From an uncultured Atopobiaceae bacterium (lineage in GTDB: Bacteria; Actinomycetota; Coriobacteriia; Coriobacteriales; Atopobiaceae), in the NCBI GenBank assembly GCA_947626465.1, contig CANQSI010000038.1:1-8181 (forward strand): a stretch of DNA of 8,181 nucleotides, given 5' to 3'. Below the pieces are notes generated by a model that was not told the origin of the DNA, did not search any database, and saw only the letters and a list, made by a program, of their open reading frames with translations. The position numbers and the translations under genes are program-made. Positions 1-7,333 of the stretch are shown here, one piece after another. How positions within the stretch are numbered: the first letter of the stretch is position 1; every line of letters starts with the position of its first letter.

Positions 1-320
1 ACCTTCTCGTAGGGGTTGTAGAGGCGATACACCGGCAATGCATTCGGAGCCGTCTTATCGGCGTTGTAGAAGACGGGCTTCTCGCCGTTCTCCCACACCC
101 AACCGTGGCTGCCGAGGTACTCGGCGTCGTCCTTGCTCTGGGTGTAGAGGTGCTCTCCGGTGTAGGTGTTGTAGAGGCGGTAGACGCCCTCGGTGCCGGA
201 GCTCGGGGTCACCCAGTTCACGCCCTCGTAGGTCCAGCCCTTGTCCGCGAGGTTCAGCGTCTCGGCCTTCCCGAGCGTGAAGAGGTGGTCGTGGGACCAT
301 TTGTTGTAGAGCCTGAAGAC
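1..320 (-). repeat. DUF5648-like RLYN repeats in the amidase C-terminus
   Basis: Two full repeat units and the start of a third are seen in the amidase. Unit 1 is residues 285-320 (VFRLYN...GWTYEGVNW, nt 213-320). Unit 2 is residues 330-370 (VYRLYNTYTGEHLYT...GWVWENGEKPVFYN, nt 63-185). Unit 3 starts at residue 381 (VYRLYNPYEK, nt 1-32) and is cut by the window edge. Each has the pattern V(Y/F)RLYN, then G/D-H-L-(Y/F)-T, then GW.(Y/W)E. This matches my memory of the DUF5648 repeat common in envelope proteins of Coriobacteriia and Firmicutes. No ligand can be read from the sequence. A family search would confirm the name. Confidence 0.75.
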
Positions 321-1172
321 GCTGCCCTCGGCGGCGCTCGCGACTTCCTTCTTCGCCCGCGCGCTGTTTGCGAGCTGCTCGTCGTTTTCGCAATAGACCT
401 GGTAGAAGGTGTCGAGGTTCTCGTAGATCGCCTCCGCGTCGGCATAGCCAAGCTTCTTCAGGAAGCTCTCATCCTTAAGGAGCGCGAGGTCGTCCTCGTT
501 ACTGATGAAGGCGTGCTCGATGATGACGCCCGTCATACCCTCTTTGCGGGCGTAGCGGATGACGCCGTAGTAATCGCAGGTGTCGCCGTTGGCGTAGGTG
601 CTGCCCTCGAGGCGGCTCGTCTTCGTGCCGCGGTTCCAGAGGCCGAGATCCGCGAGCTTGGGCTTGAGGTCCTGGGCGAACTTCTGGCCTGCGGTGTTCG
701 TGTTCGGGTAGTAGTCGCAGCGCCGCGGCACCCACACCTCGAAGCCGTGAGCGGTTTCGTTGTCGGCGCTGTTGATGTGCTGGCTGATCACCGCGCAGGC
801 GCCGGCGGCGTACGCGCGCTCCACGCGATCGTAGATGGAGGGCGTGGAATCGCCATTGGAGCCGCGCTCCGTGCCGTCGTGGGTGAGGAAGACATTCACG
901 CCCTTCGCCTCGAGCCATTCCTTCGTGTAGCTTGAGATCTTCCAGGTGAAGTCCTTCTCGTAGTAGCGAGTGCCCTCGGCGTCCACACCGGAGGCGCCGT
1001 TATCGCCGCCGCCGTGGCCCGGGTCGAGCGCCACGATGATCTTCTTGCTCGCGAGCGTGGAGGCCTCATCCGCCGAGGCCGGCGCCGCAAAGGCGAAGAG
1101 TCCCATGCAGAACGCGAGGGCGGCGAAGACCGCCACGAGGCGCAGGGGCTTCTTCAAGGGAAGGCACTTCAT
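1..1172 (-). CDS. Secreted N-acetylmuramoyl-L-alanine amidase (Amidase_3) with C-terminal RLYN repeats, 3' end outside window
   Basis: This is a zinc-dependent amidase that should cleave the bond between N-acetylmuramic acid and L-Ala of the peptide stem in peptidoglycan, acting outside the cell. The 390 visible residues start with a signal peptide: basic MKCLPLKKPLR, a hydrophobic stretch, then a cut site after A34 in ASA-DE. The Amidase_3 domain spans about residues 44-260. Its expected zinc ligands are H53 in LDPGHGG, E72 in YYEKDF and H132 in SQHINS. The catalytic Glu is E219 in IIEHAFISN. After a short linker come RLYN-type repeats (from residue 285), which resemble the DUF5648 family and probably help wall or surface attachment (inference). 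The ATG is chosen because GGAGGA lies 6 nt upstream (1179-1184) and the signal peptide begins there. The gene is divergent from the penicillin-binding protein gene. No promoter is clear. The missing C-terminus may hold more repeats. Confidence 0.93.
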   Translation of the reverse strand, partial: MKCLPLKKPLRLVAVFAALAFCMGLFAFAAPASADEASTLASKKIIVALDPGHGGGDNGASGVDAEGTRYYEKDFTWKISSYTKEWLEAKGVNVFLTHDGTERGSNGDSTPSIYDRVERAYAAGACAVISQHINSADNETAHGFEVWVPRRCDYYPNTNTAGQKFAQDLKPKLADLGLWNRGTKTSRLEGSTYANGDTCDYYGVIRYARKEGMTGVIIEHAFISNEDDLALLKDESFLKKLGYADAEAIYENLDTFYQVYCENDEQLANSARAKKEVASAAEGSVFRLYNKWSHDHLFTLGKAETLNLADKGWTYEGVNWVTPSSGTEGVYRLYNTYTGEHLYTQSKDDAEYLGSHGWVWENGEKPVFYNADKTAPNALPVYRLYNPYEK

Positions 1173-1205
1173 GGACGCTCCTCCGAAAGTGGGTTCGAAT
1201 AAGCT

Positions 1206-1234
1206 GCGTGCGCGCACGCGACGGTGCGCCGTCG
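1206..1234. repeat. Two abutting palindromes in the amidase upstream region
   Basis: GCGTGCGCGCACGC (1206-1219) is a perfect 14-bp palindrome. Directly joined to it is CGACGG-TGCG-CCGTCG (1219-1234), a 6-bp stem with a 4-nt loop. They lie 34-62 bp upstream of the amidase start, so they would be in its 5' leader if transcription starts further upstream. They could be an operator, an RNA structure or a by-product of high GC. There is no U-tract. Confidence 0.5.
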
Positions 1235-1341
1235 GGGAATCGCGAGCAACCAGTTTAGGCGCTTCAGGGGCAAAACCCTAGTGGTTCCTTGCGCATGCCC
1301 CCGCCTTCCTCCACGAAACGGCCACAGCGCTCGCCCGCGCC

Positions 1342-1373
1342 TTGCCCAAACTCCCCACGTGGGGCCTTACAAT
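1342..1373 (+). promoter_or_regulatory. Weak candidate promoter of the penicillin-binding protein gene with a central 12-bp palindrome
   Basis: TTGCCC (1342-1347) and TACAAT (1368-1373) resemble -35 and -10 elements, but the 20-bp spacer is longer than the usual 17. The spacer contains the perfect palindrome CCCCACGTGGGG (1353-1364), well placed to be an operator that could block RNA polymerase. Predicted transcription would start near 1380, about 70 bp before the ATG at 1449. The elements are seen in the sequence; their activity is inference. Confidence 0.35.
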
Positions 1374-1448
1374 ATCCGCCATCTATGAACACACCCACCC
1401 GGAAACGACGGTCGAGTTGCCCGGGAAACGCAGCATTCGGGAGATTAC

Positions 1449-3686
1449 ATGGGCATTCGCAATAGGCGTGCAAGGGAGAAGGCCCATACCCACATCATCG
1501 GGTTCGGCATCGCCGGCGTCGCCGGCTTTCTCATCCTCGCCGTGGTGGCGCTCGCCTACTCGCTCAGCCACGTGGTGGATTCGTGGCTCCAAGACCTGCC
1601 GGATTTCCAATCCGCCGATGCCTACCTCGTCTCCGAGCCCACGCAGGTGTTCGATTCCGAGGGCACGCTCATGGCGGAGTTCTACACGGAGAACCGGCGC
1701 GCCGTCGATTTGAGCGAGGTCTCCCCCTACGTGATCAACGGCACCGTCGACACGGAGGACATCCGCTTCTACCAGCATAACGGCGTGGACCCGCAGGGGA
1801 TCCTCCGCGCCATCGTCGTGCAGGTGATGGGCGGCTCCGAGGGCGCCTCCACCATCACCCAGCAGCTCGTGCGCAACACCGTGCTCTCCGACGAGCAATT
1901 CGACCGGACGCTGCGACGCAAGGTGCGCGAGGCCTACATCGCCATCGAGATGGAGAAGAAGTACACGAAGGAGCAGATCCTCAACATGTACTTGAACACC
2001 ATCTTCTACGGCCACGGCGCCTATGGCATCGAGGCGGCCTCCATCACGTACTTCAACAAGAGCGCGAAGGACCTCACGCTCGCCGAGGCCGCGCTCCTCG
2101 TGGGCCTGCCGAACTCCCCCTCCTACTACGACCCCTTCGAGAACCCCGACGCCGCCGTCCACCGCCGAAACGACGTCGTTTTGCAGCGCATGCTCGACGC
2201 GGGCGACATCACGCAAGAGGAATTCGACCAGGCCTACAACACGCCGCTCGAGCTCAACCCCGGAAACTCCGTGATGTCGGCCACGGGCACCTACCCCTAC
2301 TGGACGAATTACATCCGCGACCTCCTCGCGGCGGACTTCTCGGCCGATACCGTGATGATGGGCGGGCTTCGCGTCTACACGACGCTCGACCCCACGATGC
2401 AAAGCCAAGCCGAGGCGGCGGTGGAGGCGCAGCTCGACGCCATCGGCGACGGCGAGCTGAACGCGGCCATGGCATGCGTGGACCCGGATACGGGCTATCT
2501 CAAGGCCATGGTGGGCGGCCGCGACTTCGAGCAGAACCAATTCAACAGCGCCACGCAGGCGAGACGCCAGCCGGGCTCCTCGTTCAAGGCCTTCACGCTC
2601 ACCGCCGCCATCACCGACGGCATGAACCCCGACGTCTACATCGACTGCAACTCGCCCATCCAGATCTCGAGCGCCTGGAAAGTGCAGAACATGGCGAATG
2701 CCCAGTACGGCACGATCACCCTCGCGCGCGCCACCGAGCTCTCCTCGAACACCGGCTATGCCCAGGTGGCAAACGAGATCGGCGCCAACCGCATCGTCGA
2801 CGCGGCGCACAAGATGGGCATCACGGTGGATCTTCCGAGCTATCCGTCGATCACCCTCGGCACCGTGGGCGTGCCGCCGATCCAGATGGCGGGGGCCTAC
2901 GCCACGCTCGCCTCCGGCGGCGTGCACCACGACGTGGTGGCCATCACGAAGATCGAGGATCGCAACGGAAACACCGTCTACGAGCACCAGGATTCGCCGA
3001 CGCAGGCCGTGGAGCCCTCGGTGGCGGCGGCCGTCACGAACGTGCTCAAGGGCGTCGTCACCAAAGGCACCGCGGCGGACACCACGGTGGACCTCGCCGT
3101 GAACCAGCCGGTCGCGGGCAAGACGGGCACGACGGAAGGCGCGCGCGACCTCTGGTTCTGCGGCTACACGCCGCAGATCTCCGTGGCCGTGTGGGTGGGG
3201 TACCCCGCCGAGCGCACCGTGTACGTGGGCTATGGCGAAGGCCACCCCTACAACACCGCCTGCCCCATCTTCTTCCGCTTCGTGAACATGGCCCTCGACG
3301 GCGAGCCGAGGGAGGAGTTCCCCACGGCCTCGGCCCCCAAGTACAAGCCGAACAGCACGTGGCAGTTCGCGAAGGCCTACGGCACCGAGCCGGTGAAAGA
3401 GGACGCCGACAAGACGGACCAAACCACGCCCGAAGCCAACGATCCCGGCGCGATCAACCCCTCCGACACGCCGAACACGCCTGAAACGCCCAGCGAAGGC
3501 ACGGGAGGAAGCGGCACCGGCGGAAGTGGCACCGGAGGCGAAACGACGCCCGGTGGCGGCGATACCGGAGGCGGAGGCGCTGGCGGTGGCGACACCGGCG
3601 GCGGGGATACCGGCGGCGGTGGCGACACCGGCGGAGGCGGCGGCGAAACCACCACCGATCCCGCCTCCGGCAGCGGCGAAGGCTAG
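1449..3686 (+). CDS. Class A penicillin-binding protein (bifunctional transglycosylase/transpeptidase)
   Basis: This membrane-anchored enzyme polymerises lipid II into glycan strands and crosslinks their stem peptides on the outer face of the membrane. The 745-residue protein has a short basic cytoplasmic N-terminus and one membrane segment at about 17-39. The GT51 glycosyltransferase domain spans about 65-245. Its catalytic Glu is E103 in TEDIRFYQH, followed by GASTITQQL (132-140), RKVREAYIAIEMEKKYTKEQIL-type helix and a YLN..FYG motif. The transpeptidase domain runs about 335-615 with S377 in SSFK (nucleophile S377, K380), the SSN triad at 432-434 and KTG at 558-560. All key residues are present, so it should be active and bind beta-lactams. 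A Pro/Thr-rich then Gly-rich tail follows from about 655. The ATG is supported by GGGAG (1439-1443) with 5-nt spacing. It is a PonA/PBP1a-type protein, but which paralogue cannot be told here. It converges with argH. Confidence 0.96.
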   Translation: MGIRNRRAREKAHTHIIGFGIAGVAGFLILAVVALAYSLSHVVDSWLQDLPDFQSADAYLVSEPTQVFDSEGTLMAEFYTENRRAVDLSEVSPYVINGTVDTEDIRFYQHNGVDPQGILRAIVVQVMGGSEGASTITQQLVRNTVLSDEQFDRTLRRKVREAYIAIEMEKKYTKEQILNMYLNTIFYGHGAYGIEAASITYFNKSAKDLTLAEAALLVGLPNSPSYYDPFENPDAAVHRRNDVVLQRMLDAGDITQEEFDQAYNTPLELNPGNSVMSATGTYPYWTNYIRDLLAADFSADTVMMGGLRVYTTLDPTMQSQAEAAVEAQLDAIGDGELNAAMACVDPDTGYLKAMVGGRDFEQNQFNSATQARRQPGSSFKAFTLTAAITDGMNPDVYIDCNSPIQISSAWKVQNMANAQYGTITLARATELSSNTGYAQVANEIGANRIVDAAHKMGITVDLPSYPSITLGTVGVPPIQMAGAYATLASGGVHHDVVAITKIEDRNGNTVYEHQDSPTQAVEPSVAAAVTNVLKGVVTKGTAADTTVDLAVNQPVAGKTGTTEGARDLWFCGYTPQISVAVWVGYPAERTVYVGYGEGHPYNTACPIFFRFVNMALDGEPREEFPTASAPKYKPNSTWQFAKAYGTEPVKEDADKTDQTTPEANDPGAINPSDTPNTPETPSEGTGGSGTGGSGTGGETTPGGGDTGGGGAGGGDTGGGDTGGGGDTGGGGGETTTDPASGSGEG
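3498..3647 (+). repeat. Gly-rich tandem repeat encoding the tail of the penicillin-binding protein
   Basis: Residues 684-733 are built from GGSGT and GGGDTGGG-like units, made by degenerate repeats of codons for Gly, Thr, Asp and Ser (recurring ggcggc/ggagg blocks with gacaccgg). It is a flexible extracellular tail. Such low-complexity DNA is prone to length change by slippage, so its length probably differs between strains (inference). The coding frame stays open to a TAG at 3684-3686. Confidence 0.85.
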
Positions 3687-3704
3687 GGCTCGCCACACGA
3701 CTAT

Positions 3705-3766
3705 TTACGCCGCATGACCACTTTTTCGGTGCGATAGCGCACCGAAAAAGTGGTCATGCGGCGTAA
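3705..3766. terminator. 62-bp near-perfect palindrome between convergent genes, possible bidirectional terminator
   Basis: Two 29-bp arms (3705-3733 and 3738-3766) are exact reverse complements around a 4-nt loop, ATAG. The arms run TTACGCCGCATGACC, then ACTTTTTCGGTGCG on the left, mirrored on the right. It starts 18 bp after the stop of the penicillin-binding protein gene and ends 5 bp from the argH stop, so its position fits a shared terminator. However, no T-run follows the hairpin on either strand. The only T5/A5 tract is inside the stem, with T before the core hairpin and A after it. It may therefore be a U-tract-less hairpin terminator, an RNase III substrate, or a dispersed extragenic palindrome. 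The palindrome itself is certain; its role is not. Confidence 0.55.
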
Positions 3767-3771
3767 TGGGA

Positions 3772-5158
3772 TTAGAGCGCTTCCTCGGCGAGCTTGATCT
3801 GCGCGGCGATCGCCTCGGGGGCGGTGCCGCCTTCGGAGCGCCTGCGCGCCACCACGTTTCGGATCTCCACCCAAGAGAGCACATCGGCATCGAAGAGCTC
3901 GGAGAACTCGCGAAGCTCCTCGAGCGTGAGCTCGTCGAGGGCCTTGCCTTCCTCCACGCACCATGCCACAAGCGACCCCACCACGCGGTGGGCCTCGCGG
4001 AAGGGAAGGCCCTTGCCCACGAGGTAGTCCGCGAGGTCGGTGGCGGCCATGAGCCCCTCCCCCGCCGCGAGCGCCATGCGATCGGCATGGACGTCCATCG
4101 TCGCCACCATGCCGGCAACGACGGACACCGAGGCCGTGGCCGTGTCGACCGCGTCGAAGAGCGGCTCCTTGTCCTCCTGGAGGTCCTTGTCGTAGGCGAG
4201 CGGGATGCCCTTGAGCGTCGTGAGGAGGCCCATGAGATCGCCATAGACGCGTCCCGTCTTGCCTCGCACGAGCTCGGCGAAGTCGGGGTTCTTCTTCTGC
4301 GGCATGATCGAGGAGCCGGTGGAGTGCGCGTCATCCATCGTCACGAAGCCGAACTCCGCCGAGCTCCAGAGCACGAGCTCCTCGCAGAGGCGCGAGAGGT
4401 GCGCCATCACCACGCTCGATGCGTAGATGAGATCGAGCGCGAAGTCGCGATCGGAGACGGCGTCGAGGGAATTCGGAATCACGCGGGAGAGCCCGAGCGC
4501 CTCCGCCGTCATCCGGCGATCGATCGGGTAGGTGGTGCCGGCGAGCGCCGCCGCCCCGAGCGGGCTCGCGTCCGCCGCCTGCCTTGCCGCCTCCACGCGC
4601 GTGAGGTCGCGCGCGAACATCCAGAAGTACGCGAGGAGATGGTGCGCGAGGAGCACGGGTTGCGCCGGCTGGAGGTGCGTGTAGCCCGGGAGGATGACGT
4701 CGCTCCCCTCCTTCGCACGCGCGAGCAGCGTGCGCATGAGGCCCTTCAGCGCCGCAGCAAGCGAGGCGGCCGCGTCCTTCGCGAAGAGGCGCGTGTCGAG
4801 GGCCACCTGGTCGTTTCTGGAGCGTGCGGTGTGGAGCCTGCCGCCTGCAGGGCCGATGAGCTCGGTCAAGCGCCGCTCGATGGCCATGTGGATGTCCTCG
4901 TCCACCGACGCATCGAAGCCGAATTCGCCCGCGGCGATTTCCTCCGCCACCTCGTCGAGGCCTCGGCGAATGGCCTCCGCGTCCTCGGAGGAGATGATCC
5001 CCTTCGCGGCGAGCATCGTCGCATGGGCCTTCGAGCCGGCGATATCGAACGGCCAGAGGCGCTTGTCCACCTCAAGCGACGCGCCGAAGCGCGCGAAGTC
5101 GCCCGTGGGAGCCTCGTGGAAGCGGCCGCCCCAGAGCGGCGCTGCCCCGCTCGCGCGA

Positions 5159-5166
<8 letters not shown>
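3772..5166 (-). CDS. argH: Argininosuccinate lyase
   Basis: ArgH splits argininosuccinate into arginine and fumarate, the last step of arginine synthesis, in the cytoplasm as a homotetramer. The 464-residue length is normal. The N-terminus has the typical LWGGRF (11-16) and the substrate-binding DIAGS.AHA (41-49). The three conserved regions of the fumarase/aspartase superfamily are present: HTARSRNDQ (112-120), GYTHLQPAQP (161-170, with the H164 expected in acid-base chemistry) and the signature GSSIMPQKKNPD (284-295), whose Ser is the catalytic base region. The start is a GTG at 5164-5166, chosen because it places LWGGRF about ten residues in and overlaps the end of argG by 8 bp. A weak AGGTG lies about 5 nt upstream. 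This points to translational coupling with argG. It ends with TAA, 5 bp before the palindrome. Confidence 0.97.
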
Positions 5167-6571
<1,405 letters not shown>

Positions 6572-6666
6572 GGGGAACTCCTTTTCCTGAAGGTTAATCT
6601 TCGGATTTTTACGGGGGTTTACCTGCGGTTATCAGCACGTCGGGCCACGATTGTCGCCGAGGGCGG

Positions 6667-7101
6667 CTACGGGGCGCTTCGGAGCCGCTCCAGGTGGTTC
6701 GCGAGCGTCTCGCCCGCCTCGTTGGTGGGGGTGACGATGAGGATCGTGTCGTCGCCTGCGATCGTGCCCATGATCTCCGAGAGCTCGGCCCCGTCGATCG
6801 CCGCGGTGATGGCGTTGGCGGTGCCAGGGTTGGCCTTCACGAGCACGAGGTTGTTCACCGCCGCGACGGAGAGCGCGAGGTCGTTCATCATCCGCTGGAG
6901 ATGGAGGTCGCCTTTGAGCATGTAGCGACCATCGGCGAGCTTCGAGAGCCCCATCTCGGCAATGTCGCGCGAGACGGTGGCCTGGGTGCACTCGAAGCCC
7001 GCTGCCTTCAGCTCGGAGACGAGCACCTTCTGGGTGCGGATGGGCCTCTCGCGCACGATCTCGCGTATCATGTGGCGCCGGGCGTCGCGACTACGATTCA
7101 C
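6667..7101 (-). CDS. argR: Arginine repressor ArgR/AhrC
   Basis: ArgR is a hexameric DNA-binding protein that uses arginine as co-repressor to control arginine synthesis genes. With the GTG start it has 144 residues. The N-terminal winged helix-turn-helix covers about 8-70, with the recognition helix TQATVSRDI (39-47; S44 and R45 are the usual DNA-contacting pair). The C-terminal oligomerisation and arginine-binding domain covers about 78-144 and includes NPGTANAIT (91-99) and the hallmark GTIAGDDTI (112-120), whose Asp pair D117-D118 binds arginine in characterised homologues. An in-frame ATG at 7143 would add 14 residues, but it has no ribosome binding site. The GTG at 7099-7101 has GAGGGA (7108-7113) 6 nt away, and its protein begins like typical ArgR. 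It is the first gene of the arg cluster and probably controls it and itself. Confidence 0.95.
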   Translation of the reverse strand: MNRSRDARRHMIREIVRERPIRTQKVLVSELKAAGFECTQATVSRDIAEMGLSKLADGRYMLKGDLHLQRMMNDLALSVAAVNNLVLVKANPGTANAITAAIDGAELSEIMGTIAGDDTILIVTPTNEAGETLANHLERLRSAP

Positions 7102-7107
7102 CGTGGT

Positions 7108-7113
7108 TCCCTC
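7108..7113 (-). promoter_or_regulatory. Ribosome binding site that sets the GTG start of argR
   Basis: On the minus strand GAGGGA is followed by 6 nt and the GTG at 7101-7099. The competing ATG at 7143 has no purine-rich site before it. This is the main reason to shorten argR by 14 residues. Confidence 0.7.
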
Positions 7114-7116
7114 AAA

Positions 7117-7147
7117 CGTATAAGATATGCCCAATCCACTCATTCAA
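7117..7147 (-). promoter_or_regulatory. Candidate argR promoter
   Basis: On the minus strand TTGAAT (7142-7147) could serve as -35. TTATAC (7118-7123, 18-bp spacer) or the overlapping TATACG (19-bp spacer) could serve as -10. Transcription would begin only about 10 nt before the GTG, a very short leader that just includes the ribosome binding site. The -35 is one arm of the inverted repeat ATTCA-N6-TGAAT (7142-7157), so a protein bound there would block the promoter. This is a sequence-match proposal only. Confidence 0.3.
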
Positions 7148-7167
7148 GCGCATGAATTACGCGGACT

Positions 7168-7184
7168 TTGCATATTTCTTGCAT
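7168..7184. promoter_or_regulatory. Probable ARG box (ArgR operator)
   Basis: TTGCAT is repeated at 7168-7173 and 7179-7184, 11 bp apart, giving TGCAT-N6-TGCAT (16 bp). As I recall it, the Streptomyces clavuligerus ARG box has this same TGCAT-N6-TGCAT layout. The site lies 67-83 bp upstream of the argR GTG, in the divergent control region, so it could mediate arginine-dependent autoregulation of argR-argG-argH and perhaps affect the divergent plus-strand gene. The repeat is seen; the function is inferred from family knowledge and position. Confidence 0.5.
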
Positions 7185-7237
7185 GAGCAGAGCAACTTTA
7201 CTCGCTGGACTTAGCTCTGTCAAAGCCCTGGGATCGC

Positions 7238-7259
7238 GCTCCTCGGGCTCCCGAGGAGC
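7238..7259. repeat. GC-rich perfect hairpin in the argR/C39-like divergent spacer
   Basis: GCTCCTCGGG (7238-7247) and its exact reverse complement (7250-7259) flank two bases, CT. A realistic RNA fold would open the last pair to give a 4-nt loop. It is followed by TGCCC-AGA-GGGCA (7268-7280), a second small hairpin. It lies 75 bp before the plus-strand start. It may be leader structure of that gene if the promoter is upstream; no T-run follows it, so it is not a standard terminator. Confidence 0.45.
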
Positions 7260-7333
7260 CCCAGCTCTGCCCAGAGGGCACGGGGGTTGGCTATCATGGC
7301 ACCAAGACTGTCGCGAAGCCCATGGGAGGCACC

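Noticed and set aside
105..935. 276-codon plus-strand frame opposite the amidase
   Set aside because: The minus strand has a signal peptide, zinc-binding motifs and repeats; this frame is a Val/Ala/Arg-rich shadow.
1383..3698. 771-codon open frame on the minus strand opposite the penicillin-binding protein gene
   Set aside because: Its product is a His/Val/Arg/Gly-rich mixture with no recognisable motif, and the plus strand encodes a full enzyme with all catalytic motifs. Long antisense frames are expected in DNA with G/C at third codon positions.
3705..3766. Short reading frames inside the palindrome (MTTFSVR on the plus strand, a longer one on the minus strand)
   Set aside because: They arise only because the palindrome reads the same on both strands, and they lack ribosome binding sites.
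6572..6666. Possible terminator or separate promoter between argR and argG
   Set aside because: No hairpin with a T-run and no convincing -35/-10 pair is visible; TAAAAA near 6606 lacks a partner. Cotranscription with argR seems simpler.
7099..7143. Earlier in-frame ATG of argR at 7143
   Set aside because: It has no ribosome binding site, adds 14 residues atypical of the family and would run through the candidate promoter. The GTG at 7101 has a good site.
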